Below, one piece after another: positions 1-5,381 of a DNA stretch of 6,043 nt. Positions within the stretch are counted from its first letter, which is position 1. Every line of letters begins with the position of its first letter. The position numbers and the translations under genes are program-made. Below the pieces are notes generated by a model. The model ran no database searches and was not told the DNA's origin. It saw only the letters and a program-made list of their open reading frames with translations. Source of the DNA: Lentimicrobium sp. (lineage in GTDB: Bacteria; Bacteroidota; Bacteroidia; Bacteroidales; Lentimicrobiaceae); the NCBI GenBank assembly GCA_013336205.1, contig JAAXUD010000193.1, positions 1-6,043 of the forward strand, read 5' to 3'.

Positions 1-193
1 TCACATAAGTAATGACGATGGAGTCGTGAAATTTAGCACCCTGTTTACTGATGGTGGCATGAAGTTAAGGTTGATTTTTGTGCCGGCACTTACCAGCAAA
101 GAAAAAATTATAGTACAACTCAACCAACCGGAAATGAACGTTCACATGAGCGATGGCAAAACGCAGGTAATCAAGAACCCTTATAAATTCTGA
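1..193 (+). CDS. C-terminal fragment of an unrecognised protein (5' end outside window)
   Basis: An open frame enters from the left edge (first full codon at 2) and ends at TGA 191-193, giving 63 residues that finish ...VIKNPYKF. It has no start codon inside the window because the gene begins further left. The reading is protein-like: alternating hydrophobic and polar residues suggest beta strands (KLRLIFVP, KEKIIVQLNQP), with a GVVKFSTLFTDGG turn-rich stretch before them. The competing minus-strand frame over 65-319 is poor in comparison and starts inside the palindrome at 302-345. I do not recognise the family; a beta-rich C-terminal domain is all that can be inferred. It has no T9SS sorting motif. 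It faces the minus-strand gene ending at 361, so the two converge on the stem-loop at 302-345. Confidence 0.6.
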   Translation, partial: HISNDDGVVKFSTLFTDGGMKLRLIFVPALTSKEKIIVQLNQPEMNVHMSDGKTQVIKNPYKF

Positions 194-216
194 AAGCAGA
201 TTGTTAAACGAAAGCA

Positions 217-257
217 AAACAGTTGAGGGACAAAGCATTTCCTGTCTCTTACCTGGT
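217..257. repeat. Possible degenerate copy of the 302-345 palindrome
   Basis: The left half (AAAC, then TTGA-GGGACA within 217-232) and right half (TC-TGTC-CTT, then T-GGT within 240-257) align with the two arms of the perfect palindrome at 302-345 with scattered mismatches. The hairpin that remains is imperfect (GGGACA against TGTCTC with a G-U pair). It lies in the spacer after the left-edge gene. It may be a decayed repeat copy, or a weak terminator for that gene, although no T-run follows. Similarity was judged by eye only. Confidence 0.3.
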
Positions 258-301
258 ACTGGAAAACCTTCATGGAATTGAAATAGGGGAGGTACAATAA
301 A

Positions 302-345
302 AAACGATTGAAGGGACACGATACGTCGTGTCCCTTCAATCGTTT
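302..345 (-). terminator. Perfect 20-bp stem-loop, intrinsic terminator of the 361-1143 gene; possibly a REP-type palindrome
   Basis: Arms 302-321 and 326-345 are exact reverse complements around a TACG loop. Read on the minus strand, the stem starts 16 nt after the stop codon of the 361-1143 gene and ends in six T residues (304-299), the classical intrinsic terminator layout. On the plus strand only three T follow the stem, so termination of the left-edge gene would be weaker. The core GGGACACGA...TCGTGTCCC and the unusual arm length also fit an interspersed palindromic repeat, and a degraded relative seems to lie at 217-257. Confidence 0.8.
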
Positions 346-360
346 AATGCGTATAAGAAT

Positions 361-1143
361 TTATTTTACAATAAACTGCCCTGATTCAAAGCGCTGGCTT
401 CCGGCTTCCACAGAATAGTTATAAAGCCCGGAATGGTAATGTGCGGTTGGCATGGTAATCCTGTCTGCATTGCAATTGATGATGTGCTGATCAATCAGCC
501 TTCCCTGCAGATCGCTAACCTTGATGGTTGCTGAATTAATGCCGGATGGCAGACTGTAAGGAATCGTCGTATGCTCAACTGCCGGATTCGGAAAGGGTAA
601 ATTTCTTTTTTCCGGGAGATTTGGACTTTCAGCAGAAACTAATTGTCCGGGAAGACTGTATATTTTTGTCTGAATTGTGTAAGGTGAAACAGTGTAATCA
701 TAACAATAAGCAACCAGTTTATAACCCAGACCCTCAAGATTGACAACTTCCAGGTACTGGCATCCGGGGATGGTCATTAATTCAGCCCCATTCTCTTTTA
801 CAACTTTTGCATTAAAAGTGTAGATCGCATTAACAGCATCATAAGAATAATAGACATAGCTTATACAAAGCGTATTGTCGGTGGTAAATAAATGCTCCGA
901 AAGAAATTTCAAATCATAAAGATAATTGGATGCAGGAACACTAAGATTAAGCGTTTTCCATAAAGTGTGGTTAGTGTTGTAAATCCGGCATTGAGCCAGG
1001 CCAACATCCATCAGGTAAAATTTATAACCCGACGATTGAAGTTTTGCATAAGCCCCAGAATAGCTGTAGGTGTTTTCAGGTGTGATTTGCCCAAAAGCAA
1101 AGCCAGAGATGGTTAATAGCAGGCCAAGAAGCATGTTTCTCAT
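361..1143 (-). CDS. Secreted protein of unknown function with T9SS type A sorting domain
   Basis: The protein has 260 residues. Residues 1-18 form a typical signal peptide (MRNMLLGLLLTISGFAFG, cleavage probably before Q19), so it is exported to the periplasm by Sec. Residues about 20-170 are rich in Tyr and beta-forming residues, with repeated short strands (YKFYLMDVG, CRIYNTNHTLWKTLNL, YLYDLKFLSEHLF, NAIYTFNAKVV, LGYKLVAYCYD). This looks like beta-propeller-type blades, but too few are present for a full propeller and I cannot name a family. Residues about 184-260 match the T9SS type A C-terminal sorting domain: FPNPAVEHTTIPYSL, then VSDLQGRLID, then GLYNYSVEAG and a final GQFIVK. Type IX secretion across the outer membrane, with anchoring or release at the surface, is therefore likely. 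The ATG at 1143 is supported by the signal peptide directly following it. It is divergent from the acyltransferase gene and ends at the stem-loop 302-345. Confidence 0.9.
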   Translation of the reverse strand: MRNMLLGLLLTISGFAFGQITPENTYSYSGAYAKLQSSGYKFYLMDVGLAQCRIYNTNHTLWKTLNLSVPASNYLYDLKFLSEHLFTTDNTLCISYVYYSYDAVNAIYTFNAKVVKENGAELMTIPGCQYLEVVNLEGLGYKLVAYCYDYTVSPYTIQTKIYSLPGQLVSAESPNLPEKRNLPFPNPAVEHTTIPYSLPSGINSATIKVSDLQGRLIDQHIINCNADRITMPTAHYHSGLYNYSVEAGSQRFESGQFIVK

Positions 1144-1185
1144 ATTGATCTAATTATGGATGTTAACAGGTGTTTTGTTAATTTG

Positions 1186-1193
1186 CAAATTTA
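1186..1193 (-). promoter_or_regulatory. Candidate Bacteroidota -7 element for the 361-1143 gene
   Basis: The minus strand reads TAAATTTG here, an exact fit to the Bacteroidota -7 consensus TAnnTTTG, 42 nt upstream of the ATG at 1143. No clear TTG-type -33 element is seen at the expected spacing, so the call rests on one short motif plus position. Confidence 0.35.
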
Positions 1194-1257
1194 GCAGGTC
1201 GCTGAGGTCATTAGTTATACTATTCCCGAATAATTGTGCAAGATTATCATGCAGCAA

Positions 1258-1289
1258 AGCAAACAGGCATTTTATATGGTATGTTTGCT
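1258..1289. promoter_or_regulatory. 8-bp dyad overlapping the acyltransferase promoter (possible operator)
   Basis: AGCAAACA (1258-1265) and TGTTTGCT (1282-1289) are perfect inverted repeats with a 16-bp spacer, so their centres lie 24 bp apart, slightly over two helical turns. The right arm covers the candidate -7 element TATGTTTG. That arrangement would suit binding of a dimeric regulator, but it is a single short dyad in AT-rich DNA and may be chance. Confidence 0.25.
1280..1287 (+). promoter_or_regulatory. Candidate Bacteroidota -7 element for the acyltransferase gene
   Basis: TATGTTTG matches TAnnTTTG exactly and ends 29 nt before the ATG at 1317, which would give a 5' leader of about 20-25 nt. 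A convincing -33 TTG is not visible. It is contained partly in the dyad 1258-1289. Confidence 0.35.
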
Positions 1290-1316
1290 GAATATTGTCA
1301 TAGTAATTGATTATTC

Positions 1317-2390
1317 ATGAACCAGGTATTGTCAGAAGAAATTGGAATTAACAGATTTACCGGTCGTCAGTTATTGCCAGATGTGCTTAAAGGTGTCGCG
1401 GTTTTGCTGATGATTCAGGTGCACCTGATGGAACTTTTTGCAACACAGGAACTCAACAGCAGCTTAATGGGCAAAATATCCTTGTTTCTTGGCGGGCCGC
1501 CTGCCGCTCCGGTTTTTATGGCTGTGATGGGGTATTTTATTGCAAAATCCACCTCCGGAACCATGTCGCTTATCATGCGTGGCATTAAGCTGATTGTGTA
1601 TGGGTTTTTATTGAATATCGGTTTGAACCTTCATTTGCTTTACCATGTTTTCATTGGTGAACTGGTGCTTGATCCTTTGCCTTACCTTTTCGGGGTAGAT
1701 ATTCTTTTTCTTGCCGGACTGAGTATCATTGCCATTGCTTTGTTGCGTCCTGCTTTCCGTGAGAATCTCTTCCTGTGGCTATTGATTATGCTAATGGTGG
1801 CTTTTACAGCTTCTCAGTTACCCTCAGGAAATATTGGAAATGCCTGGGAAACCTATTTGCTGGCCTATTTCTATAAGGCAAGCTGGTGGTCATATTTTCC
1901 TTTACTTCCCTGGCTGGCTTATCCGCTTGCCGGATATTGCTTCAAACTTATCAGCGATAAATATTTCAATGTAGAGTTTTCAAATCGAAAGCTGGCTGTT
2001 TCTGCCTTACTGATACTTATTCCCGTTCTTTTATTCTTCCACTATGGATTTAATATAACCACTGATCTCCCTGCCTATTATCACCATTCTGTTTCCTATT
2101 TTCTCTGGGCTTTGTTTTTTCTCGGCATCTGGACAATCCTGTTTTATTTTTTAGTCAGATCCCAACCATCAAATCCTGTATTCAGTTATCTGCAATGGAC
2201 AGGCCGCAATGTTACTGCATTTTATGTTTTTCAATGGCTGATTATCGGCAACCTGGCTACCGCTTTATATAAAAGCGTGACTCCTGGCTTTCTGGTCTTA
2301 TGGTTTGTAGGTATAGTGCTGGCAACCAGCCTGCTGGTTTGGGCTTATATCCGGATAAAAAAGATGAAGCCGGATAATAGGTTGAGATAG
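1317..2390 (+). CDS. Polytopic membrane acyltransferase, heparan-alpha-glucosaminide N-acetyltransferase-like (DUF1624 type)
   Basis: This 357-residue integral membrane protein has about ten hydrophobic segments (roughly 23-41, 62-77, 84-110, 119-143, 150-166, 180-209, 225-244, 258-280, 297-318 and 323-346). Three family marks are visible: D22-VLKG-VAVLLMIQVH36 in the first helix, GGPPAAPVFMAVMGYF (59-74), and FPLLPWLAYPLAG (194-206), which resembles the FPLLPW..G signature of the HGSNAT_cat family. A late WTGRNVTAFYVFQW block (294-307) resembles the last conserved helix of this and related acyltransferase and DUF418-type families. By family, such proteins transfer acetyl or other acyl groups to sugars across a membrane; here the acceptor could be an envelope glycan or lipid, but nothing in the window identifies it. 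The start at 1317 fits the -7 element at 1280-1287. The gene appears monocistronic; a terminator-like hairpin follows at 2445-2472. The alternative is the broader acyltransferase-3 family. Confidence 0.75.
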   Translation: MNQVLSEEIGINRFTGRQLLPDVLKGVAVLLMIQVHLMELFATQELNSSLMGKISLFLGGPPAAPVFMAVMGYFIAKSTSGTMSLIMRGIKLIVYGFLLNIGLNLHLLYHVFIGELVLDPLPYLFGVDILFLAGLSIIAIALLRPAFRENLFLWLLIMLMVAFTASQLPSGNIGNAWETYLLAYFYKASWWSYFPLLPWLAYPLAGYCFKLISDKYFNVEFSNRKLAVSALLILIPVLLFFHYGFNITTDLPAYYHHSVSYFLWALFFLGIWTILFYFLVRSQPSNPVFSYLQWTGRNVTAFYVFQWLIIGNLATALYKSVTPGFLVLWFVGIVLATSLLVWAYIRIKKMKPDNRLR

Positions 2391-2444
2391 AAAGATAACT
2401 TACTCCATTAGCGGTTGTTGCAGATAAATTGCTCTAAAAATCAA

Positions 2445-2472
2445 AAGGCCGCCCGGATTCACTAGCCGCCTT
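2445..2472 (+). terminator. Possible intrinsic terminator of the acyltransferase gene
   Basis: AAGGC (2445-2449) pairs with GCCTT (2468-2472), and after one mismatch GC (2451-2452) pairs with GC (2465-2466), leaving a loop of about 12 nt. An A-rich stretch precedes it and TTCTGATATTTT follows. It begins 55 nt after the stop at 2390. The stem is short and the T-tract interrupted, so it is only a moderate candidate. Confidence 0.35.
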
Positions 2473-2621
2473 CTGATATTTTGTATATTATTCCCCGAAG
2501 AAAGATTATTACAGACATTGAGGAATACACTTATTTGCGGAGTAGATAGGAGGTTAAGGGTAAGTGCCTCACAAGATATATTCCGGGGATTGATCCTATA
2601 TGACTGCTTGGGCAAATCTTT

Positions 2622-2660
2622 AAAAAAAACAGCAAAACATTTCCGCCGTATTTCAGGCGG
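2622..2660 (-). terminator. Possible intrinsic terminator of the 755-residue protein gene
   Basis: CCGCC (2643-2647) and GGCGG (2656-2660) form a 5-bp GC stem with an 8-nt loop. On the minus strand it is followed by a T-rich stretch ending in eight T (2629-2622). It lies about 77 nt beyond the stop at 2737. The T-run is some 13 nt from the stem, so the geometry is imperfect. Confidence 0.3.
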
Positions 2661-2664
2661 CCAA

Positions 2665-2712
2665 CCTTATCCTCAACCTCAGCCTCAGCCTCAACCTCAG
2701 CCTATACCTTAA
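2665..2712. repeat. Hexanucleotide tandem repeat, eight units of CCTCAR type
   Basis: Eight consecutive 6-bp units are CCTTAT, CCTCAA, CCTCAG, CCTCAG, CCTCAA, CCTCAG, CCTATA and CCTTAA; the central five differ only in the last base and the outer units are degenerate. On the plus strand one frame would read Pro-Gln repeats, but no credible gene carries it. It sits 24 bp past the stop codon of the 755-residue protein gene. It is probably a slippage-generated microsatellite in noncoding DNA. Confidence 0.85.
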
Positions 2713-2736
2713 CCTTCGTTACACTAAAGGTCAATA

Positions 2737-5004
2737 TTATTGTTTTATTACCCTGACGGCTTTGAAATTTTTTGCTTGTCTTATTCTGATGATGTAGATA
2801 CCGGGAAGCAAATCATAGCCAAAGTCAACAGACTGTTTATTATTGACCACTGATTTTAAAATCAGCCGGTCTGCAATGTCATAAACAGTAAATTCCACTG
2901 GCTCATCTGAATCCGATTCAACCATCAGATTAAAATTATCGGTGCCTGGATTTGGCCAGACACTCACATCAAATGCCGTACTTTCTTCGCTGCTACCGGA
3001 GATATTCCCACTATCTTTCAATTTCCGTCGGTCGTGAGGTACACAAATAACTACTTCTTCTACTGAATAATTCCATGCTTCATCTCGGCAGAGAATCAAA
3101 ATATGGTATTCACGACCTGTTCCTGAGCCCGACCTTTCAGCCCTGAGCAAGACATTGTGTTCATCAGTTATTTCCCAGTCAGGAGCACGGTCACCGTCTC
3201 CCAGTCCGTCTTCTGGTTCATTACTGTAAACATAAAGTTCGCAAAAAGTCATTCCGCATAAGTCGGATGTAGTGTAATCAATAGTAACCGGAACCATTCT
3301 GTGGTTGGGAGGCCAGAGTGGTTCAAAGTAATCACTGAGTCCGGAGATCAGCGGTGGTTCTGTATCAAATATATATACATCAAAGCCACAGGTGGCTGTA
3401 TTTCCTTCTGCATTAGTCAGCATAAATGCATTCCAGGTGTTTCCAATGGGAAAAAATGACCCACTCGGCAAACCTTCAGTTTGTGTGATTACAATACCTT
3501 CACCTCCACAGTTGGGTGTTGGTATTGGGTCTGTATAGTAAACCAGGGCGCCGCACTCTCCATAGGAATTTCCGGAATAAATTGATTCAGGGCATTGAAT
3601 ACCAGGGTTATCGCAGGTAGTTGCAACAAAACTATATTCCCCGGTAATACAATTGAAATTCACATTGTAAGTGCCCTCCGGAACAGGGATGTTCGGATAA
3701 TATTGATATGCCCAGCCACTTGGGAAGGAAAAGCCACCCCAATTCATATCCCAGGAATCCCCTTCCCTGAATTTAATTTCACCATCCGTGAAATATTGTT
3801 CTGTTAAAGTATAGTTTATCCCATCAGTTGTCTCCATGTCTATATCGTCATACCACCCGTTCAGTGCTGAGCCTATAATTCCTATATTCATGAATTCAAA
3901 GCTATAATCCCCGGTTGAAATATTAAATGAAACATGATATATTCCTGCGGTAACCGGAATGTCTTCCCCGTTAAGTATAGCATTGCCCGATGGGAAAGTT
4001 GAATTGCCCCAATAAACATCCCAATTGTCATCCTGCCTGAATTTTGCAGTTCCATCATTAAACAGGTAGCCCCGTAAGCTGTATACGATCCCATCATACG
4101 TTGACATATTAACATCAGGGCCATATTCAAAGTTCGGAGGGACTGCACTTCCTGTAATTCCGATAAAGGGGACACAATTATTGACGCAGGTAAATGTGTA
4201 TTCTCCGGTTTCGCAGTTGAAAAACACATTATAATTTCCGGGATTAGGTATGACAATATCAGGGCCATCCTGATAACCAATACCATCAGGGAATGATTCA
4301 TCTCCCCAGTTTATATTCCAAATGTCATCCTTCCTGAATTTTACCCGGCCATTCATTAATGGAAAGTCAAGAAGATAATAATTTACATTGTCTGTGGTAA
4401 GCATATCCACATCAACATCCCATCCGGTTATCGAGGTTCCCAATATTCCGATTGAAGGATCATAAGGTCCCATATCTTCCAGTATAATATTATCAAAATA
4501 CATACTGATATCCGAAGTGCCCAGCTCAAAACTTAGTTTGTGGGAGGCAAATACACCGGCCGCTTTAAAGTCGAGGGTGATAGTCTGCCACTCAGTACTA
4601 GCAAACTGAATAAAACTGTCAAACCCGATTAAATTCACCCGGTTGCCTTCATTTTCACCCAGGAAGACAACAAAATCGCGCTCGGCATCTGCTCTAACGT
4701 CAAAAGTTAACCGGTAATTGTGATTTTTTAAAAGAGGAAAACCTAACTGCGCAAGTTGAATTTGATCGTAATAATTACTTGAACCCTGAATCCGGAAGTT
4801 ACACACGCTATCAATGACTTCTGCATAAGCATAGGTGTCCCAGACAAAACTCCACCATACATTTGGAGGCGGCCAGTCATTCTGAGGGATAATTCCGGTG
4901 GTTGTACTGAAATCGCCGTCGGTTAAGATGTTCTGGGCATGGCCTGGCGGGGTTGCAAGCAGCATGATTCCCAGAATCAAAGAAGTCAGAATTTTTGTTT
5001 TCAT
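2737..5004 (-). CDS. Secreted multidomain carbohydrate-binding protein: CBM4/9-like, three SusE/F-like modules, HYR, Ig-like, T9SS sorting domain
   Basis: The protein has 755 residues. The signal peptide is 1-23 (MKTKILTSL...PPGHA, cleavage before Q24), and this supports the ATG at 5004. Residues 25-178 form a CBM4/9-type jelly roll (NILTDGDFS, YRLTFDVRADA, TEWQTITLDF, SMYFDNIILED). Residues 183-274, 279-372 and 373-461 are three repeats of about 90-95 residues resembling SusE/SusF starch-binding modules, each with GI.GS/T, KFR (222, 321, 411), W...WG (229-234, 328-333, 418-423), FP.G and Y.V.FN..TG.Y.F. Residues 463-547 are HYR-like; 548-654 hold an Ig-like module with LWPPNHRM, SNEPEDGLGDGD and ERSGSGTGREY. 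Residues 682-755 are a T9SS type A sorting domain (VWPNPGTDNFNL...LLPGIYIIRIR...KAVRVIKQ). There is no catalytic domain, so binding of starch-like or other glucans at the cell surface is the likely role. The SusE/F family is normally lipid-anchored beside SusCD; here the protein is a T9SS cargo with no Sus or hydrolase neighbour in the window. Confidence 0.88.
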   Translation of the reverse strand: MKTKILTSLILGIMLLATPPGHAQNILTDGDFSTTTGIIPQNDWPPPNVWWSFVWDTYAYAEVIDSVCNFRIQGSSNYYDQIQLAQLGFPLLKNHNYRLTFDVRADAERDFVVFLGENEGNRVNLIGFDSFIQFASTEWQTITLDFKAAGVFASHKLSFELGTSDISMYFDNIILEDMGPYDPSIGILGTSITGWDVDVDMLTTDNVNYYLLDFPLMNGRVKFRKDDIWNINWGDESFPDGIGYQDGPDIVIPNPGNYNVFFNCETGEYTFTCVNNCVPFIGITGSAVPPNFEYGPDVNMSTYDGIVYSLRGYLFNDGTAKFRQDDNWDVYWGNSTFPSGNAILNGEDIPVTAGIYHVSFNISTGDYSFEFMNIGIIGSALNGWYDDIDMETTDGINYTLTEQYFTDGEIKFREGDSWDMNWGGFSFPSGWAYQYYPNIPVPEGTYNVNFNCITGEYSFVATTCDNPGIQCPESIYSGNSYGECGALVYYTDPIPTPNCGGEGIVITQTEGLPSGSFFPIGNTWNAFMLTNAEGNTATCGFDVYIFDTEPPLISGLSDYFEPLWPPNHRMVPVTIDYTTSDLCGMTFCELYVYSNEPEDGLGDGDRAPDWEITDEHNVLLRAERSGSGTGREYHILILCRDEAWNYSVEEVVICVPHDRRKLKDSGNISGSSEESTAFDVSVWPNPGTDNFNLMVESDSDEPVEFTVYDIADRLILKSVVNNKQSVDFGYDLLPGIYIIRIRQAKNFKAVRVIKQ
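2740..2961 (-). other. T9SS type A sorting domain of the 755-residue protein
   Basis: This encodes residues 682-755: VWPNPGTDNFNLMVES, then VEFTVYDIADRLI, then DLLPGIYIIRIR and a basic end KAVRVIKQ. It has the order of motifs found in T9SS C-terminal signals, which pass through the outer-membrane translocon and are usually cleaved by the PorU-type sortase. The usual Gly after YD in the central motif is replaced by Ala-Asp (YDIADR for YDxxGR), a mild departure. Confidence 0.88.
3622..4458 (-). repeat. Three tandem SusE/SusF-like modules (protein-level repeats)
   Basis: Module 1 spans 4458-4183, module 2 4170-3889 and module 3 3888-3622. Spacing between KFR motifs is 99 then 90 residues. Modules 1 and 3 start with a GW pair (194-195, 383-384) and D.DM.TTD, while module 2 has PPNFEYGPDVNMSTYD in that place and lacks the Trp. 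Divergence between copies is high enough that they look like old duplications, not recent ones. Confidence 0.8.
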
Positions 5005-5381
5005 AATACTTCAGGTTTATTATGTGAATAATAAGGTTCAACCTTTCAAGTCAATGCTAATAAACCGATTTTAACAGTAATAGAGCGCTTGCCGGAAGTG
5101 AACACCTGAGATATTAAGAATCAGCGTGTTGGAATAAAAACAACTTATAAAGTTACAAAAAAATCAGGAAAAAATCAAGTTTTATTGGTAGGAACATGAT
5201 GAGAAAAGTATCTTTACTATAAGCCCCAACCTGTCTGAATTTTACAAAAAGACAGTCCTGTCTGAATGGCCCTGGCAGGCTGGTATGGTTCTTAAATTTG
5301 CCGGACTATTGATGAATCAAAAACTTTTGAAAATCATAAAATAAATACTGAAATAGAATCGCAGGCAGGCTCAGCCAACAT
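5005..5381. other. 377-bp intergenic region upstream of the 755-residue protein gene
   Basis: This spacer separates two minus-strand genes and should contain the promoter of the 755-residue protein gene and the end of the radical SAM transcript. No exact TAnnTTTG lies at a suitable place on the minus strand. Near the start codon are an AT-only 7-bp hairpin (TTATTAT 5017-5023, ATAATAA 5028-5034, loop GTGA) and a 13-bp palindrome AAGGTT-C-AACCTT (5033-5045), either of which could be a regulator site. CTGTCT (5231-5236) and AGACAG (5250-5255) form a hairpin without a T-run, and CCTGTCTGAAT occurs twice (5230-5240, 5257-5267). A protein-like plus-strand reading covers 5192-5344. Confidence 0.55.
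5192..5344 (+). pseudogene. Possible 3' remnant of an unrecognised gene
   Basis: On the plus strand 50 codons are open from 5192 to the stop TAA 5342-5344, reading ...ISPNLSEFYKKTVLSEWPWQ and ending LMNQKLLKIIK. The composition is protein-like (two Trp, amphipathic Lys/Leu-rich end), but there is no start codon near its beginning; the first in-frame ATG is at 5285. Upstream, a different frame (5110-5196) reads QRVGIKTTYKVTKKSGKNQV and stops at 5197-5199, so a frameshifted, stop-interrupted gene relic is conceivable. Chance open frames of this size are common in AT-rich DNA, so this is a weak call. Confidence 0.2.

Larger units (their letters stand above)
2391..2736. other. Convergent intergenic region without a supported gene
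   Basis: This 346-bp spacer lies between the stop of the acyltransferase gene and the stop of the 755-residue protein gene on the opposite strand. It holds two terminator-like hairpins (2445-2472 and 2643-2660) and a hexanucleotide tandem repeat (2665-2712). GGCCGCC at 2447-2453 and GGCGGCC at 2656-2662 are perfect inverted repeats about 200 bp apart and could pair in a long transcript. Open frames exist on both strands (2400-2615 minus, 2428-2712 plus), but neither has a good start or a convincing protein reading overall. Confidence 0.6.

Noticed and set aside
65..319. 84-codon minus-strand open frame
   Set aside because: It overlaps the better plus-strand gene end (1-193), would start inside the palindrome at 302-345, and its reading has no recognisable protein features.
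546..743. 65-codon plus-strand open frame
   Set aside because: It lies wholly opposite the sorting-domain half of the 361-1143 gene, which has clear signal peptide and T9SS motifs.
2400..2615. 71-codon minus-strand open frame in the convergent spacer
   Set aside because: No recognisable motif, it crosses the terminator-like hairpin at 2445-2472, and its low-complexity Asn/Arg/Leu content suggests chance.
2665..2712. Hexamer array considered as a CRISPR or telomere-like array
   Set aside because: Units are only 6 bp with no spacers, so it is a simple microsatellite.
3595..3807. 70-codon plus-strand open frame
   Set aside because: It is antisense to the third SusE/F-like module of the 755-residue protein, whose frame is clearly real.
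3888..4301. 137-codon minus-strand open frame in another phase
   Set aside because: It is an out-of-phase reading of the first and second SusE/F-like modules; the in-phase reading carries all the family motifs.
5196..5222. Eight-codon plus-strand leader-like frame (MMRKVSLL)
   Set aside because: Too short, with no gene downstream on that strand; no sign of attenuation.
5293..5300. TAAATTTG on the plus strand, matching the -7 promoter consensus
   Set aside because: There is no plus-strand gene downstream of it; short AT-rich motifs like this arise often by chance.
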